From contig CALRWV020000001.1 in assembly GCA_943371965.1 (NCBI GenBank), positions 496,001 through 560,000 of the forward strand: DNA of 64,000 nucleotides, written 5' to 3'. Shown here piece after piece: positions 51,164 to 60,348 of the stretch. The position numbers and the translations under genes are program-made. The stretch is from CALRWV02 sp943371965. GTDB taxonomy: Bacteria; Bacteroidota; JABWAT01. The notes beneath the pieces were generated by a model. That model saw only the letters and a program-made list of their open reading frames with translations. It did not search any database and was not told the DNA's origin. Numbering within the stretch: the stretch's first letter is position 1; the number at the start of each line of letters is the position of its first letter.

Positions 51164-53104
51164 TTATCTGTCTGAAAGTTTGAATTTCTGAACCGAAATA
51201 TTCAAAGAATCAGCTTGTGATACAAGTTGTTTGGTAAATTCACCAATTTCAATTGCTGCTTCTCTGTTTTTGTTTGCAGAAGTATTGATGTTTTCGATAG
51301 ATTGAACAATAACATCACCTTTTCTCATTTGTTCACCGGTTGAATTGGTAACTTTTGAGGTTTTGGCAGTCATTTCAGATGCTTTTAATACAACCTGCTG
51401 AGAATTCTTTATTTGATAATCCATCATTTGTGTCAGTCTTGACATAATTGTTGATGAACGGCTTGCGTGTTGGGTAATTCTTTCCAATACTGCTTCAGCA
51501 TTTCTAACAAGTTCAACACCTTCCTGAGTAGTTTGTGTTGCAGAAAGCGCAGCCTGAACTGCTTTTGATGTTTCACCCTGAATACCGATTACCAACTCTT
51601 CAATTTCACGTGTTGCTTCAGTTGAACGGGAAGCAAGTTTACGAACCTCTTCAGCTACAACGGCGAATCCACGACCAGCTTCACCTGCAAGGGCAGACTC
51701 AATTGCTGCATTCACGGCCAAAAGGTTGGTTTGTTTTGCAATTTTATTGATGGTATCTGTCACACGACCGATATCTCTTGATGATTTTTCAAGTTTTTGA
51801 ATCGTGGTAACCATCTGATCCATTCTCAGATTTACTTCCTGCATACCATTATTGATCTGGTCAATTGCAAAACGGCCTTCCTGAACATCATTGATAATAT
51901 TATTGATGATCATGGTGCTGTCTTGAATATTTTTTGCAGCTTCCTGAATATTGGAAATCAATTGTTGAATTGAGCTGGTTGTTTCAGATACATTGAAAGT
52001 AAGTGTTTGACCGTCTTGAGCAATTGAAGAAAATCCCCCACTCATTTCTTTTACGGCAGTAGAAGTATTTCTTACGATTGCAGCCTGATCATCTGCAGCT
52101 TTAGATACAAAACCTGTTGTCTTTCTAATTTCGGAAGCAGTCGTGTTTACTCTGAATGCCAAATCTGAAATTTCCTGAACCAAGCCTCTCAGGTTTCCTG
52201 ACATTTGATGGAATGAATTGTAAAGTTCTCCCAAATCACCTTCAAGTTCTCTGTTTAGGTTTGAAGGTGCAAGATTTCCACCAGCAATAGATTTTGCAAC
52301 TTCAACAAGTCTTGAAATTGGTTCTGATACAATTCTTTTCACCAAACGGTTTACAATGAATATTACCAAAGCCAAACCAATGACAATAATAGCAATAGTT
52401 ATTAGTAGGGAATCAGATTTACTCGCAGAAAGTTGAGCCGCAGACGTTTTTACAGAAATGACACCACGTAGATCTCCGATTTTGTAATCGAACCCACCAT
52501 CGTAGTTATCTTTTATATAAGGAATAACTTCGTTTTCAGTACCATGACATGTTATACAAGACTCATTGATTTTCAGGGGAACAAATGAACGGTAAACCTG
52601 TGATCCTGAACTTTCGTCTAAAATCCAAACTGCGTCTTTTGTAAATTGAACAGATTGTCCTTTATAAACAGTATCTGCACTTATTGGATTTGCACCGGCA
52701 AATATTTTTTCAAAACCATGTAAAACAATGGTTTCCAATTCATCAGGTTGATTATCTGGATTTCTGTAATTTAACGAAGTTGCTTTGATACCCAAAACAC
52801 CCCGTAAGTTGGCAGAATTTGCAGTTTCCAAAGAATCAGACATATTTGGACTATAGTGGATGCCTTTGATCAGACTTTTGGATTTATCATCCAAATCAAT
52901 TGAGGCATTTTTGAAAGAATTGGCATTGGAATACCAAGTCTCTCTCAATTGCAACCCAATGTTTTCTGTTTTCTCTTTTAGTTCATTTTCGAGTCTTGAA
53001 CTTTCTCTAAACTGCTGAACAGAAGTAACCACAAGTAAAAGAACAGCAAATAGAGCAGATATTGACAAGATCAAACTTCTGTCTAATTTATTTTTTCCGA
53101 ACAT
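51164..53104 (-). CDS. Methyl-accepting chemotaxis protein with c-type haem motif
   Basis: 646 residues: TM1 (about 9-30), periplasmic sensor of DUF3365/Tll0287 type, TM2 (about 232-255), HAMP, then a methyl-accepting domain with the tip KIAKQTNLLAVNAAIESALAGEAGRGFAVVAEEVRKLASRS. The sensor holds C183-I-T-C186-H187 (ESCITCHG), a c-type haem attachment motif, so it may sense redox state or a gas such as NO or O2. HAMP and tip are intact, so it can signal through CheW and a CheA kinase. No CheA, CheR or CheB is in the window. It is last in a five-gene run (37-bp gap before it) and ends against the terminator. Confidence 0.93.
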   Translation of the reverse strand: MFGKNKLDRSLILSISALFAVLLLVVTSVQQFRESSRLENELKEKTENIGLQLRETWYSNANSFKNASIDLDDKSKSLIKGIHYSPNMSDSLETANSANLRGVLGIKATSLNYRNPDNQPDELETIVLHGFEKIFAGANPISADTVYKGQSVQFTKDAVWILDESSGSQVYRSFVPLKINESCITCHGTENEVIPYIKDNYDGGFDYKIGDLRGVISVKTSAAQLSASKSDSLLITIAIIVIGLALVIFIVNRLVKRIVSEPISRLVEVAKSIAGGNLAPSNLNRELEGDLGELYNSFHQMSGNLRGLVQEISDLAFRVNTTASEIRKTTGFVSKAADDQAAIVRNTSTAVKEMSGGFSSIAQDGQTLTFNVSETTSSIQQLISNIQEAAKNIQDSTMIINNIINDVQEGRFAIDQINNGMQEVNLRMDQMVTTIQKLEKSSRDIGRVTDTINKIAKQTNLLAVNAAIESALAGEAGRGFAVVAEEVRKLASRSTEATREIEELVIGIQGETSKAVQAALSATQTTQEGVELVRNAEAVLERITQHASRSSTIMSRLTQMMDYQIKNSQQVVLKASEMTAKTSKVTNSTGEQMRKGDVIVQSIENINTSANKNREAAIEIGEFTKQLVSQADSLNISVQKFKLSDR

Positions 53105-53141
53105 CCACTTAATTCCTATCCAAATCTAAGTAAAATAACTT

Positions 53142-54620
53142 TTAAGGAACCAATTTTGGTTCTTTAATCAATTTAAATCCTTTGGAATTCAGTGATGTTT
53201 CAAATTTTTTCAAACATTTTGAAAAAGTCATATTTAATGTATCAATTGAAATGTTTGCCTTTTTTGCAGCTTCAGGATTTGAATGATATCTGTAACATTC
53301 ATCTACCGCATAGCAAAGTGCTGTAAAATTCACGCTGTCAACATCATAAATATTTACTCCACCCTTAGTTTTGTCATTTAATTCAAGTGAAAAATACAGA
53401 TGAGTAAAAATGAATTCCTGCACAAGTGGAAGCTTGTTTGTCAGAATATTGTTCTTGTAATCAGAAAGCAGACTGTTTGTGAAATGATTTGGGTCTGTTT
53501 TGGTGATATCGTGAACAATTCTTGAAAACGCTTTCAAATATTCAAGTCTTACAGTTGAATCACCATAAGGTGCATCGGATTTCATGTTATTGATTCGTCT
53601 TCTCCAGTCAGTGATGGTTTCAAGAAGAAGTGAATCATTTTTCTTTTCAACCATATCATTCAAACGTTTGATATCATTTTTGAATGATTTATTAACAAAA
53701 AGATCAAATTCGGCAGGGCTTTTTCTTTTCAGGTTGGCGATAAATATAATCCCATCTTCTTCAATAAAAGGAATTGGAATCTGTATGTACCGGATACCTT
53801 CTCTAACTCTGTTTTGCTCAGCATAATAATTAGCCAAACGGATTTGATAACGGAAGTATGAAAGATCATAATTGTATGCCAGAAGCATGTAAAGTTCTTT
53901 TGCAACTTTATCAGTTTCAGCAGTTCCCATGTAACTCCAGAATTCAGCCTTAGTTCCATTATCTTCCGGAGCTGGAATTCCGATTTTGGAAAATGGCCCT
54001 GTTTTCATATAGAATTGACCAACTCTTGTACCCGAAATAAGGGTCTTGAGGATAATTGTTATATCCTTCCTTTTTGCTTCTTGACCTTTTTGGTATCTCT
54101 GGTCAATAGCAACATATAAGTGCATCAATGACATTATTTTGTAATGTGTTTTAAGTTCTCCAGATGCTTTTTCAGCTTGGGTAATATATTTTTTCCCCAT
54201 TTGATAATTGGATTCAAATAAAATTTCATCTTGCCTTTTTACAAGCACGTCATCTCTTTTTGTTCGTCCCTGTTTAACCCGAATATTCAATTCAAGTGCC
54301 GGAATAAGAGCTTCATAGAACTCCCCGGCTCTGAAATGTTTATCAGCAAGGAACATCTTTGCTTCTTCATCAATTGCGGAATCAAGTTCATCATCAATTT
54401 TGAAACCAAGTGAACCATCTTTTTCAGATTGTACAGTTTCATCGGCATCAGATGTTGGCTGTTCTGCAATGAAGTCAGTCACTGCACCTTCAAAATCACC
54501 AAGATCCAGTCCCAATTTGCTTAAAAAGTCATCCCCCGCACCACTTCCTGATGCCATAGGATTTTCATTTTTTATATTTTTTTCGTCTGTCTTTTTTGTG
54601 TTTTCGTTTTTTGGATCCAT
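53142..54620 (-). CDS. Unknown cytoplasmic protein of the chemosensory cluster
   Basis: 492 residues with no signal peptide or membrane helix. N-terminal 1-85 is acidic and low-complexity (DADETVQSEKDG), then a largely helical region that could be TPR-like (SAIDEEAKMFLADKHFRAGEFYEALIPALELNIRVKQG). Its position, between CheW (26 bp) and the MCP (37 bp), is unusual. I do not recognise it; a scaffold or adaptor of the array, or a substitute for missing CheA functions, is speculation. No HPt histidine or ATPase motifs are obvious. Confidence 0.8.
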   Translation of the reverse strand: MDPKNENTKKTDEKNIKNENPMASGSGAGDDFLSKLGLDLGDFEGAVTDFIAEQPTSDADETVQSEKDGSLGFKIDDELDSAIDEEAKMFLADKHFRAGEFYEALIPALELNIRVKQGRTKRDDVLVKRQDEILFESNYQMGKKYITQAEKASGELKTHYKIMSLMHLYVAIDQRYQKGQEAKRKDITIILKTLISGTRVGQFYMKTGPFSKIGIPAPEDNGTKAEFWSYMGTAETDKVAKELYMLLAYNYDLSYFRYQIRLANYYAEQNRVREGIRYIQIPIPFIEEDGIIFIANLKRKSPAEFDLFVNKSFKNDIKRLNDMVEKKNDSLLLETITDWRRRINNMKSDAPYGDSTVRLEYLKAFSRIVHDITKTDPNHFTNSLLSDYKNNILTNKLPLVQEFIFTHLYFSLELNDKTKGGVNIYDVDSVNFTALCYAVDECYRYHSNPEAAKKANISIDTLNMTFSKCLKKFETSLNSKGFKLIKEPKLVP

Positions 54621-54646
54621 GATGTGAGTGCTCCTAAATCACGTTT

Positions 54647-55192
54647 TTAATTAAATTGCATGAGTTCCTGGCTGTTTAAAAGGCTGTTGACATCAAGAAC
54701 AATCAGCATCCTTCCGCCTTCTTTAAATAGTCCTTTGCTGAATTCACCAATTCTTCCCGTTAAGGTGCTTTCAGATGTTTCCACATCTTCATCTGCAAAA
54801 TTGATTACTTCCACTACAGTATCTACGACCACACCGGTAACAAATTTTTCACCTTCAAGGATGATAACTCTTTGCTTTTGAATTTCTTTTCTTGTTTTTC
54901 CTTCTGTTGTGCTGATATCAATCATTTTCCTGATATCGGTTACAGAGGTAATATCTCCCCTTACAGAACAAATTCCCAAAATATATTCTGGAACATTGGG
55001 AAGAGGTGTAATAGGAGGAATCTCCAGAATTTCTTTTATTGATTTAATTGGAATGGCAATTTGTTCTTTTCCCAGCAATACAACAATATACTGATGAGTT
55101 TTCTTAACCTGTTCAATCTGACCAAATTCATTTTGAAGAGCAGACAATGCTGCAATATCTTCTGAGGGAATAAATGGTTCTAGTTTTGCCAT
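54647..55192 (-). CDS. CheW coupling protein
   Basis: 181 residues: N-terminal extension (about 30), then the CheW fold: YIVVLLGKEQIAIPIKSIKEILEIPPITPLPNVPEYILGICSVRGDITSVTDIRKMI, ending with GRMLIVLDVNSLL. CheW links receptors to CheA. 6 bp after the CheY gene and 26 bp before the unknown gene, so it is in the same operon. Corresponds to PixI/PilI in Pix or Pil-Chp systems. Confidence 0.92.
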   Translation of the reverse strand: MAKLEPFIPSEDIAALSALQNEFGQIEQVKKTHQYIVVLLGKEQIAIPIKSIKEILEIPPITPLPNVPEYILGICSVRGDITSVTDIRKMIDISTTEGKTRKEIQKQRVIILEGEKFVTGVVVDTVVEVINFADEDVETSESTLTGRIGEFSKGLFKEGGRMLIVLDVNSLLNSQELMQFN

Positions 55193-55198
55193 AAAGTT

Positions 55199-55558
55199 CT
55201 AAACGTATTTTGCTACTACCAGACAAAGGCTTTCTTCGGTAAATGGTTTTACAACATATTCAGATGCACCTTGTTTCATGCCCCAAAATCTGTCAGAGTC
55301 CTGATTTTTTGAAGTAAGAATAATTACAGGTATTGATGCAGTTGCCGGATTTTGCTTAAGTGACCTGCATACTTCAAACCCGTTTTTCTTTGGCATAACA
55401 ACATCAAGAATAATCAGATCCGGTTTTAAAGAAACTGCTTTGCTTTCACCTTCTTCACCATCAACAGCTTCGATTAAGGAATGACCTTTTGGAGAAAGAC
55501 TGTTGATAATAACCTGTCTGTCAACCGCAGAATCATCAACAACTAAGATTCTAGCCAT
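55199..55558 (-). CDS. CheY-like response regulator
   Basis: 119 residues, one receiver domain: D8, D9, D52 in LIILDVVMPKKNG, T82 and K104, all intact. Phosphorylation by CheA or the neighbouring kinase is likely. Position matches PixH/PilH. Starts 15 bp after the PATAN-REC gene. Confidence 0.93.
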   Translation of the reverse strand: MARILVVDDSAVDRQVIINSLSPKGHSLIEAVDGEEGESKAVSLKPDLIILDVVMPKKNGFEVCRSLKQNPATASIPVIILTSKNQDSDRFWGMKQGASEYVVKPFTEESLCLVVAKYV

Positions 55559-55573
55559 AATATTTTGCCTGAA

Positions 55574-56674
55574 TTAATTAGCAGATACGAGTGCTAAATG
55601 TTCTCTGACTTTATTAAGCAAGTCAGTTGCTTCAAATGGTTTCGTAATATAAGCATTGGCACCGGAATGCATACCCAAATTTCTATCAATGTCAGCATCT
55701 TTCCCTGAAAGCATTAAAATAGGGATTTTTTTGAATTCATCTGAAATACCCCTGATCTGCTTACACACTTTATACCCGGTTGTATCTGGAAGCATAACAT
55801 CCAGCAAAATTAGGTCAGGTACCTTATCCTGTAAGGCTTTCATTGCAGCATCACCGGTTGTAGCTGTGATTAAACTGAACCCTGAATCAGCCAAAGCAAG
55901 TTCTACCATTTTCTGAATTGTAAGCGAATCATCGACAACAAGAATTTTTTTACGGGTATCTTCAACTTTACTGATTTCAGCCAGCCTGTCAGTAATGAAA
56001 TTGTTCAATGATTTCATTACGATAAACTCATCCATTTTTATTTTTGTTGCAATTGCCTTAACGTCTTTTATTCCGTCTATTGCCAGAAATATTTTCCAAT
56101 CTTTCAATGTCAGTGCGATTTCATCTTTTTTGTCTTCACCGCGTTTTGTCAATTTTGGAATTACGTTGTTGGATGGAACATTTTGTTTGATAACAGACAG
56201 TTCATCAACAACAACGGCAGCACCCATGAGCAGACCCTGAATATCGACGCCTGTACTTAAAGCATTGAATTTTGGCAGAGCATCAGCTTCAAAATTAACT
56301 TTCCCGCCAGGAGTTTGCAGCAATTGTGTTATTGTGCTCTCAATATGTTTTCTGATTGTTTTGGCAAGTGTCTGAACATCAATTTTTTTGGTACCAATCA
56401 GAATCTGTTCGATTCTTTTGCCTTTGTATTGGGTTTTTTGCAGTTGAATAGCTTCATCCATGTCTGCAACCGTGATGAAATTATCCTGAAGCATGATTGA
56501 ACCAAGTTCTTCGCCAACTCCAGAGTCAACGGCAACAGCCATTCCAATTTTAAAGTAAATAATTTTATTGAAATTATCTGAACTTACTGTCAGTGCACCG
56601 GTTTTTTTTCCGTTCCTGACGAGTTGAAGCATCTCGGTAATTCCCCAGCCTTTAAGACTTCCAGTAAAAGCCAT
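55574..56674 (-). CDS. PATAN (DUF4388)-receiver fusion protein
   Basis: 366 residues. N-terminal PATAN domain (about 1-150): MAFTGSLKGWGITEMLQLVRNGKKTGALTVSS ... GSIMLQDNFITVADMDEAIQLQ. A middle segment with ALTLKDWKIFLAIDGIKDVKAIATKIKM (winged-helix-like) is followed by a C-terminal receiver (about 240-360) with VVDDS and LILLDVMLPDTTG. PATAN-REC proteins (PatA, PixG, PilG-like) regulate type IV pilus motors in cyanobacteria and other phyla. It is the first gene of the PixG-H-I-x-J order. Confidence 0.9.
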   Translation of the reverse strand: MAFTGSLKGWGITEMLQLVRNGKKTGALTVSSDNFNKIIYFKIGMAVAVDSGVGEELGSIMLQDNFITVADMDEAIQLQKTQYKGKRIEQILIGTKKIDVQTLAKTIRKHIESTITQLLQTPGGKVNFEADALPKFNALSTGVDIQGLLMGAAVVVDELSVIKQNVPSNNVIPKLTKRGEDKKDEIALTLKDWKIFLAIDGIKDVKAIATKIKMDEFIVMKSLNNFITDRLAEISKVEDTRKKILVVDDSLTIQKMVELALADSGFSLITATTGDAAMKALQDKVPDLILLDVMLPDTTGYKVCKQIRGISDEFKKIPILMLSGKDADIDRNLGMHSGANAYITKPFEATDLLNKVREHLALVSAN

Positions 56675-56855
56675 ACAAATTGAATCCTGTCTGTTCCGAA
56701 ATGTTTAAGTTTAAGAAATTAAAATTTTGCCTGATTTTTGAAATGGGCAAAATAATGAATTTAATAGATTTAAGTTGAATAATTATAAAAAAGATAATGA
56801 AATTAAAATACTAAAAGTATCTTTGAATTCAATGCAATATATTGAAAATAATCCA

Positions 56856-56882
56856 TTAAAGGCAATTTTTATTTGCCTTTAA
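56856..56882 (-). terminator. Terminator after the kinase gene
   Basis: TTAAAGGCAA / TTTGCCTTTAA pair around a short T-rich loop, 11 bp after the kinase stop at 56893. Separates the kinase group from the PATAN group. Confidence 0.6.
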
Positions 56883-56892
56883 ACTTAAAAAT

Positions 56893-58386
56893 TTAATCGG
56901 GAAGTGATATTATAAAGGTTGTGCCTTTTCCAACTTCTGTTTCAACATCCAGCTTTCCTGAATGATCCTGAATTATTTTATAGGTGATGGGTAGTCCAAG
57001 TCCTGTTCCAAAAGGTTTTGTAGTAAAAAATGGGTCAAAAATACGTTTCAAATCAGATTTTTGAATACCGACTCCTGTGTCTTTTATTTTGACAACAATG
57101 AACCCTTTAGTGTGTTTGGGCGCTACAATATGATCAGCAGTAATGAAAATATTGCCACCATGAAGAATTGAATCAGCTGCATTGATCATTAAATTCAGTA
57201 TTACCTGATGAATTTGGGTCGGATCCATTTTCGAATTTGGAATTTCATTTTGAATTTTGAAATCAACTGCTATACCTTTTTTCTGAAAATCTGCACTTAA
57301 TAAGTCAATAATTGAATTTATTATGGAAATAATATTTGCCGATGAAAAATTCATCTTTTTTGTTCTTAAAAATGAAAACGAATTTTCCAGCAATTGGTTA
57401 ATTCTTTCAACTTCCTTGAAAATCTGCTTGAATTTAGTACTTCGAATATCACTTTCATCAAAATCAAGAGAAACAACCTGAACAATACTTTGTATAGCTG
57501 CCAACGGATTTTTTACTTCGTGAGCTATTCCGGCAGCAATTTGTCCCAATGTTGCAATTTTATCCAGACGTCTGTTTTCTTCCCTTATTTTTTCAATTTC
57601 AAATAAATCACGGAACATGCAAACCATACCAATAATGTCACCATGGTTATTTTTCCTGGGAAATAGTGTATAACCTATTCTTATTTTTTTTCCATCGCCT
57701 CTAATTGTTTCGACTTCATATTGTTTTTCAAATTCACTCCCATCCAGAATTTGACCCAAATCAGCTTCGATTGGCAGAATTTTGCTGAATTCAATATTAA
57801 GCAGATTTTCAACCGACCATCCTAAAATTGAAGATGCAGAATTGTTGGCAAATGTAATTTTTCCACTCATATCAAAAGTAGCCAGACCGGCACCGATTGC
57901 CATCATAATTGATTCTGTGAAAGTCACGTTTAATTCGATCTGGTTTTTAAGATCGTCAACTTTTTTCTGGAGATTGGAATTGAAAAGTTTTAATTGTTCA
58001 ATAAACTGCTGAACCGAAAGCCATTCTTTTCTTTTATGGACAGCCCTATGAACTATAGTTAAAAAACTGAGATCGTTAACTGACAACTCGACAAGATCGA
58101 AAACGCCTGACCGGAATGCTGCTGTAAAATCCTCCGGCTGAAAGTTTTCAGCAATAAGCAAAACCGGTACTTCAGGAAAAGTTGAATTCAATAAGTTTAT
58201 ATAGCTGTTGAACTGATTATTCAAAGATGACTTATCTGCGATAATGACTTCAGGGTGACTGCTGTTGAATGAAGGGATGTTGGAAATTGAATTGGTTTGA
58301 ATGACTTTGTACTCAAGGTTTGAAAGTACCTGATGAATACGGTTTTCCACTGAGTTTGAGGTAGTTATCAGCAGAATAGTAGTCAT
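56893..58386 (-). CDS. Pseudo-receiver-PAS histidine kinase
   Basis: 497 residues, soluble. N-terminal receiver-like domain (1-120) has lost the acid pair (residues 8-10 are T-T-S) and the KP motif, but keeps D51. A helix and a PAS domain (about 155-265) follow, then HisKA with H289 in GIAHEVKNPLAAIQ and a complete ATPase: N-box QVILNLMINAADSI, G1 KIKDTGVGIQ, F FDPFFTTKP, G2 GTGLGLPI. NtrB-like kinases have this C-terminus. Overall it is a cytosolic kinase whose receiver is probably not phosphorylated. It lies beside the chemosensory module and could feed its receivers (inference). Confidence 0.9.
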   Translation of the reverse strand: MTTILLITTSNSVENRIHQVLSNLEYKVIQTNSISNIPSFNSSHPEVIIADKSSLNNQFNSYINLLNSTFPEVPVLLIAENFQPEDFTAAFRSGVFDLVELSVNDLSFLTIVHRAVHKRKEWLSVQQFIEQLKLFNSNLQKKVDDLKNQIELNVTFTESIMMAIGAGLATFDMSGKITFANNSASSILGWSVENLLNIEFSKILPIEADLGQILDGSEFEKQYEVETIRGDGKKIRIGYTLFPRKNNHGDIIGMVCMFRDLFEIEKIREENRRLDKIATLGQIAAGIAHEVKNPLAAIQSIVQVVSLDFDESDIRSTKFKQIFKEVERINQLLENSFSFLRTKKMNFSSANIISIINSIIDLLSADFQKKGIAVDFKIQNEIPNSKMDPTQIHQVILNLMINAADSILHGGNIFITADHIVAPKHTKGFIVVKIKDTGVGIQKSDLKRIFDPFFTTKPFGTGLGLPITYKIIQDHSGKLDVETEVGKGTTFIISLPD

Positions 58387-58412
58387 TTTTCCTGCAAAAA
58401 AGTTATTTCAGT

Positions 58413-59303
58413 TTATGATTCGCTTCTTAAACCAATTGAAAGACTTGCAAGTGATGATTCAAGGTGTAGATCAGCTGATTCATTGTTTCTGAAATACAAT
58501 ATTTTTAGTGATTCAAATAGATTTTCAGGTTTTATATTGAGAAGGGAATTCAAACCTGAAATTGTATTCAGGATTTCCTTGCCATACCAGTAAATATTTG
58601 AAACCGTTGACAATTCAATTTTATATTGATTCAAAACTTTAAGAAGATGGAATGAACAGTCACTTAAATTGTATTTGAAAAACGTCTCGAAAAATACAAT
58701 TTCAGTATTGTTATAAGCAAGAAATGAAAAGGAATCATCATCAAATTTCACTACCACATTCAATTTACCGATCTCAGGTGTCAGGTTTTTTTCAGTCAGC
58801 AAGTTAATAATACTAAGAGGTTCAATATCTACAATCGTGAGAGTTTTGCCGAGTTTTGAAGAAATAAGCTGGAGCCTTGCAATTGCGATTTCCGGCACCC
58901 AGAAAATCAAGATTTTATTGTTTTGAACAGGAACCCACTCATAGATATAAGATGATTTTTTATCACCAACTAGAAGATTGAATTCTGTTTCAATAATATC
59001 TGCAAGTTCATCTGAGGAATAATTTCTTGAAAGTGGAATCAAGCTGGTCTGTAAAATTGAACTGTCGAGTACGAACGAAAGATTTGGTGAAGTTGCTGAC
59101 GTAATAAACTTTGAAAGGGAAATACACAATTTATCAAGCTTCTCGCCTTCTCCTGACAACAAAATATCCTGATTGATATTGAATGCAGTTTCAATAAAAG
59201 ATAGTGATGCGGCCATTTTTTCATTTCCAAGATTATTAATATCGGAAATGAATGCACGGTTTTTATTGAAACTTAACCCGGTATTAACAGAAGTATTAGG
59301 CAA
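58413..59303 (-). CDS. PilM-like protein, degenerate
   Basis: 296 residues starting at a TTG (59303), 7 bp after the previous stop, because an in-frame stop lies directly before it and the next ATG is at codon 30. Middle part reads like PilM/FtsA-type actin-fold proteins: LQLISSKLGKTLTIVDIEPLSIINLLTEKN, then LNVVVKFDDDSFSFLAYNNTEIVFFETF. PilM normally binds PilN in type IV pilus assembly. The ATP-binding phosphate loop is poor, so it may not bind nucleotide. Followed by the kinase after 26 bp. Confidence 0.6.
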   Translation of the reverse strand: MPNTSVNTGLSFNKNRAFISDINNLGNEKMAASLSFIETAFNINQDILLSGEGEKLDKLCISLSKFITSATSPNLSFVLDSSILQTSLIPLSRNYSSDELADIIETEFNLLVGDKKSSYIYEWVPVQNNKILIFWVPEIAIARLQLISSKLGKTLTIVDIEPLSIINLLTEKNLTPEIGKLNVVVKFDDDSFSFLAYNNTEIVFFETFFKYNLSDCSFHLLKVLNQYKIELSTVSNIYWYGKEILNTISGLNSLLNIKPENLFESLKILYFRNNESADLHLESSLASLSIGLRSES

Positions 59304-59310
59304 ATTATTT

Positions 59311-59769
59311 TTATTCCCAAGAGGATTTATTTACTTTATCATCATCAGAGATACTGCCAATTGAACCGGCACCACCTGGACATTCAAGAATATACTTTTT
59401 TACAGTTGATGAATCAGAAGCCTGGTATTTGTAAACTTCACCGTTTACAGGTGAATACATCAGTGAATCAAGATTGAGTCTAGCTCCTTTGAGGTCAAAA
59501 ATTGAATCTTTCCTCGCAGAAACAAAAGGGTCAGTTTTAAGCCAATCAACCAATTCACGCAACGAAGTTGAATAGCGGTTGTTTGAAGCAATAAATGCTA
59601 GTTCACCTGAACGGATTTTGGTCATTTTAACTCTTGATTGCATTTTTAGTGAATCAATTTTTAATTTTTCAGTCCATGGTGCTGTAATGATATAGTATAA
59701 TACAATCAGAAGAACTGCAATGAGAATTTTAAGGAAAATATTACCTTTATCTTTATTTGCTTCAGACAT
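59311..59769 (-). CDS. Pilin-like membrane-anchored protein
   Basis: 152 residues: one N-terminal TM helix (about 12-28), a helical stretch, then a globular end with ELAFIASNNRYSTSLRELVDWLK and YILECPGGAGSIGS, which resemble the C-terminal half of type IV pseudopilins (CP..GG.IGS). It lacks the prepilin peptidase site (G/FTLxE) and has no Glu5-type motif, so it is not an ordinary pilin. A PilN/PilO-like or minor-pilin role is inferred. Confidence 0.55.
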   Translation of the reverse strand: MSEANKDKGNIFLKILIAVLLIVLYYIITAPWTEKLKIDSLKMQSRVKMTKIRSGELAFIASNNRYSTSLRELVDWLKTDPFVSARKDSIFDLKGARLNLDSLMYSPVNGEVYKYQASDSSTVKKYILECPGGAGSIGSISDDDKVNKSSWE

Positions 59770-59872
59770 CTAAAAAACACTCCAACTTATGAATTTGATG
59801 CTGTATACTGATTATTTCGCTGAAATTTCAATCGAAAATAGGTTTAAAAGCTGCAAAATGCAACCGGTATAT

Positions 59873-60340
59873 TCAACGTTTTCTTAGTAAACTGTCAGCG
59901 ACAAGAAAGGGAATAATTTTAAAAAGTTTTTTATCGGAAATACCTGTAATTGAAGTAAGTTCAAGATTTGATCTGAAGCTTCCAACGGATTTTCTGTATT
60001 CCAAAATATTTTTTGCCGTTTCGGTTCCGATTCCGGGAAGAGTCTTCAAGTCTTCAAAAGTTGCTGTGTTGATATTTATTCTTTCAATTACAGTTTGTTT
60101 GGAAGAAATTATTTTAAATGAAGAAGTATCTTCGGCAATTTCGATTTTTGTGTAAGCTTCATCTATCTGTTCAAATGCATTTTTTAATTCAAAGTCATTT
60201 TTTTGCTGCCAAAAATGATGAATTGAAAGTGCTGTAACCAGCAGAACACATAAAATGAAAACGAACTTGAACTCATCTTTTGATAAGCCAAGTCTAACTC
60301 CAAAATCTGAAATTATTTTTTTAATTTTATTTGGGATCAT
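59873..60340 (-). CDS. ComEA-like helix-hairpin-helix protein
   Basis: 155 residues: one N-terminal TM helix (about 25-44), a spacer, then a double HhH domain INTATFEDLKTLPGIGTETAKNILEYRKSVGSFRSNLEL ... ISDKKLFKIIPFL. In ComEA this binds DNA in competence; similar domains occur in T2SS and T4P-associated proteins. Starts 12 bp upstream of the dnaJ terminator hairpin. Upstream of the pilin-like gene by 103 bp. Confidence 0.85.
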   Translation of the reverse strand: MIPNKIKKIISDFGVRLGLSKDEFKFVFILCVLLVTALSIHHFWQQKNDFELKNAFEQIDEAYTKIEIAEDTSSFKIISSKQTVIERININTATFEDLKTLPGIGTETAKNILEYRKSVGSFRSNLELTSITGISDKKLFKIIPFLVADSLLRKR

Positions 60341-60348
60341 AAAAAATT

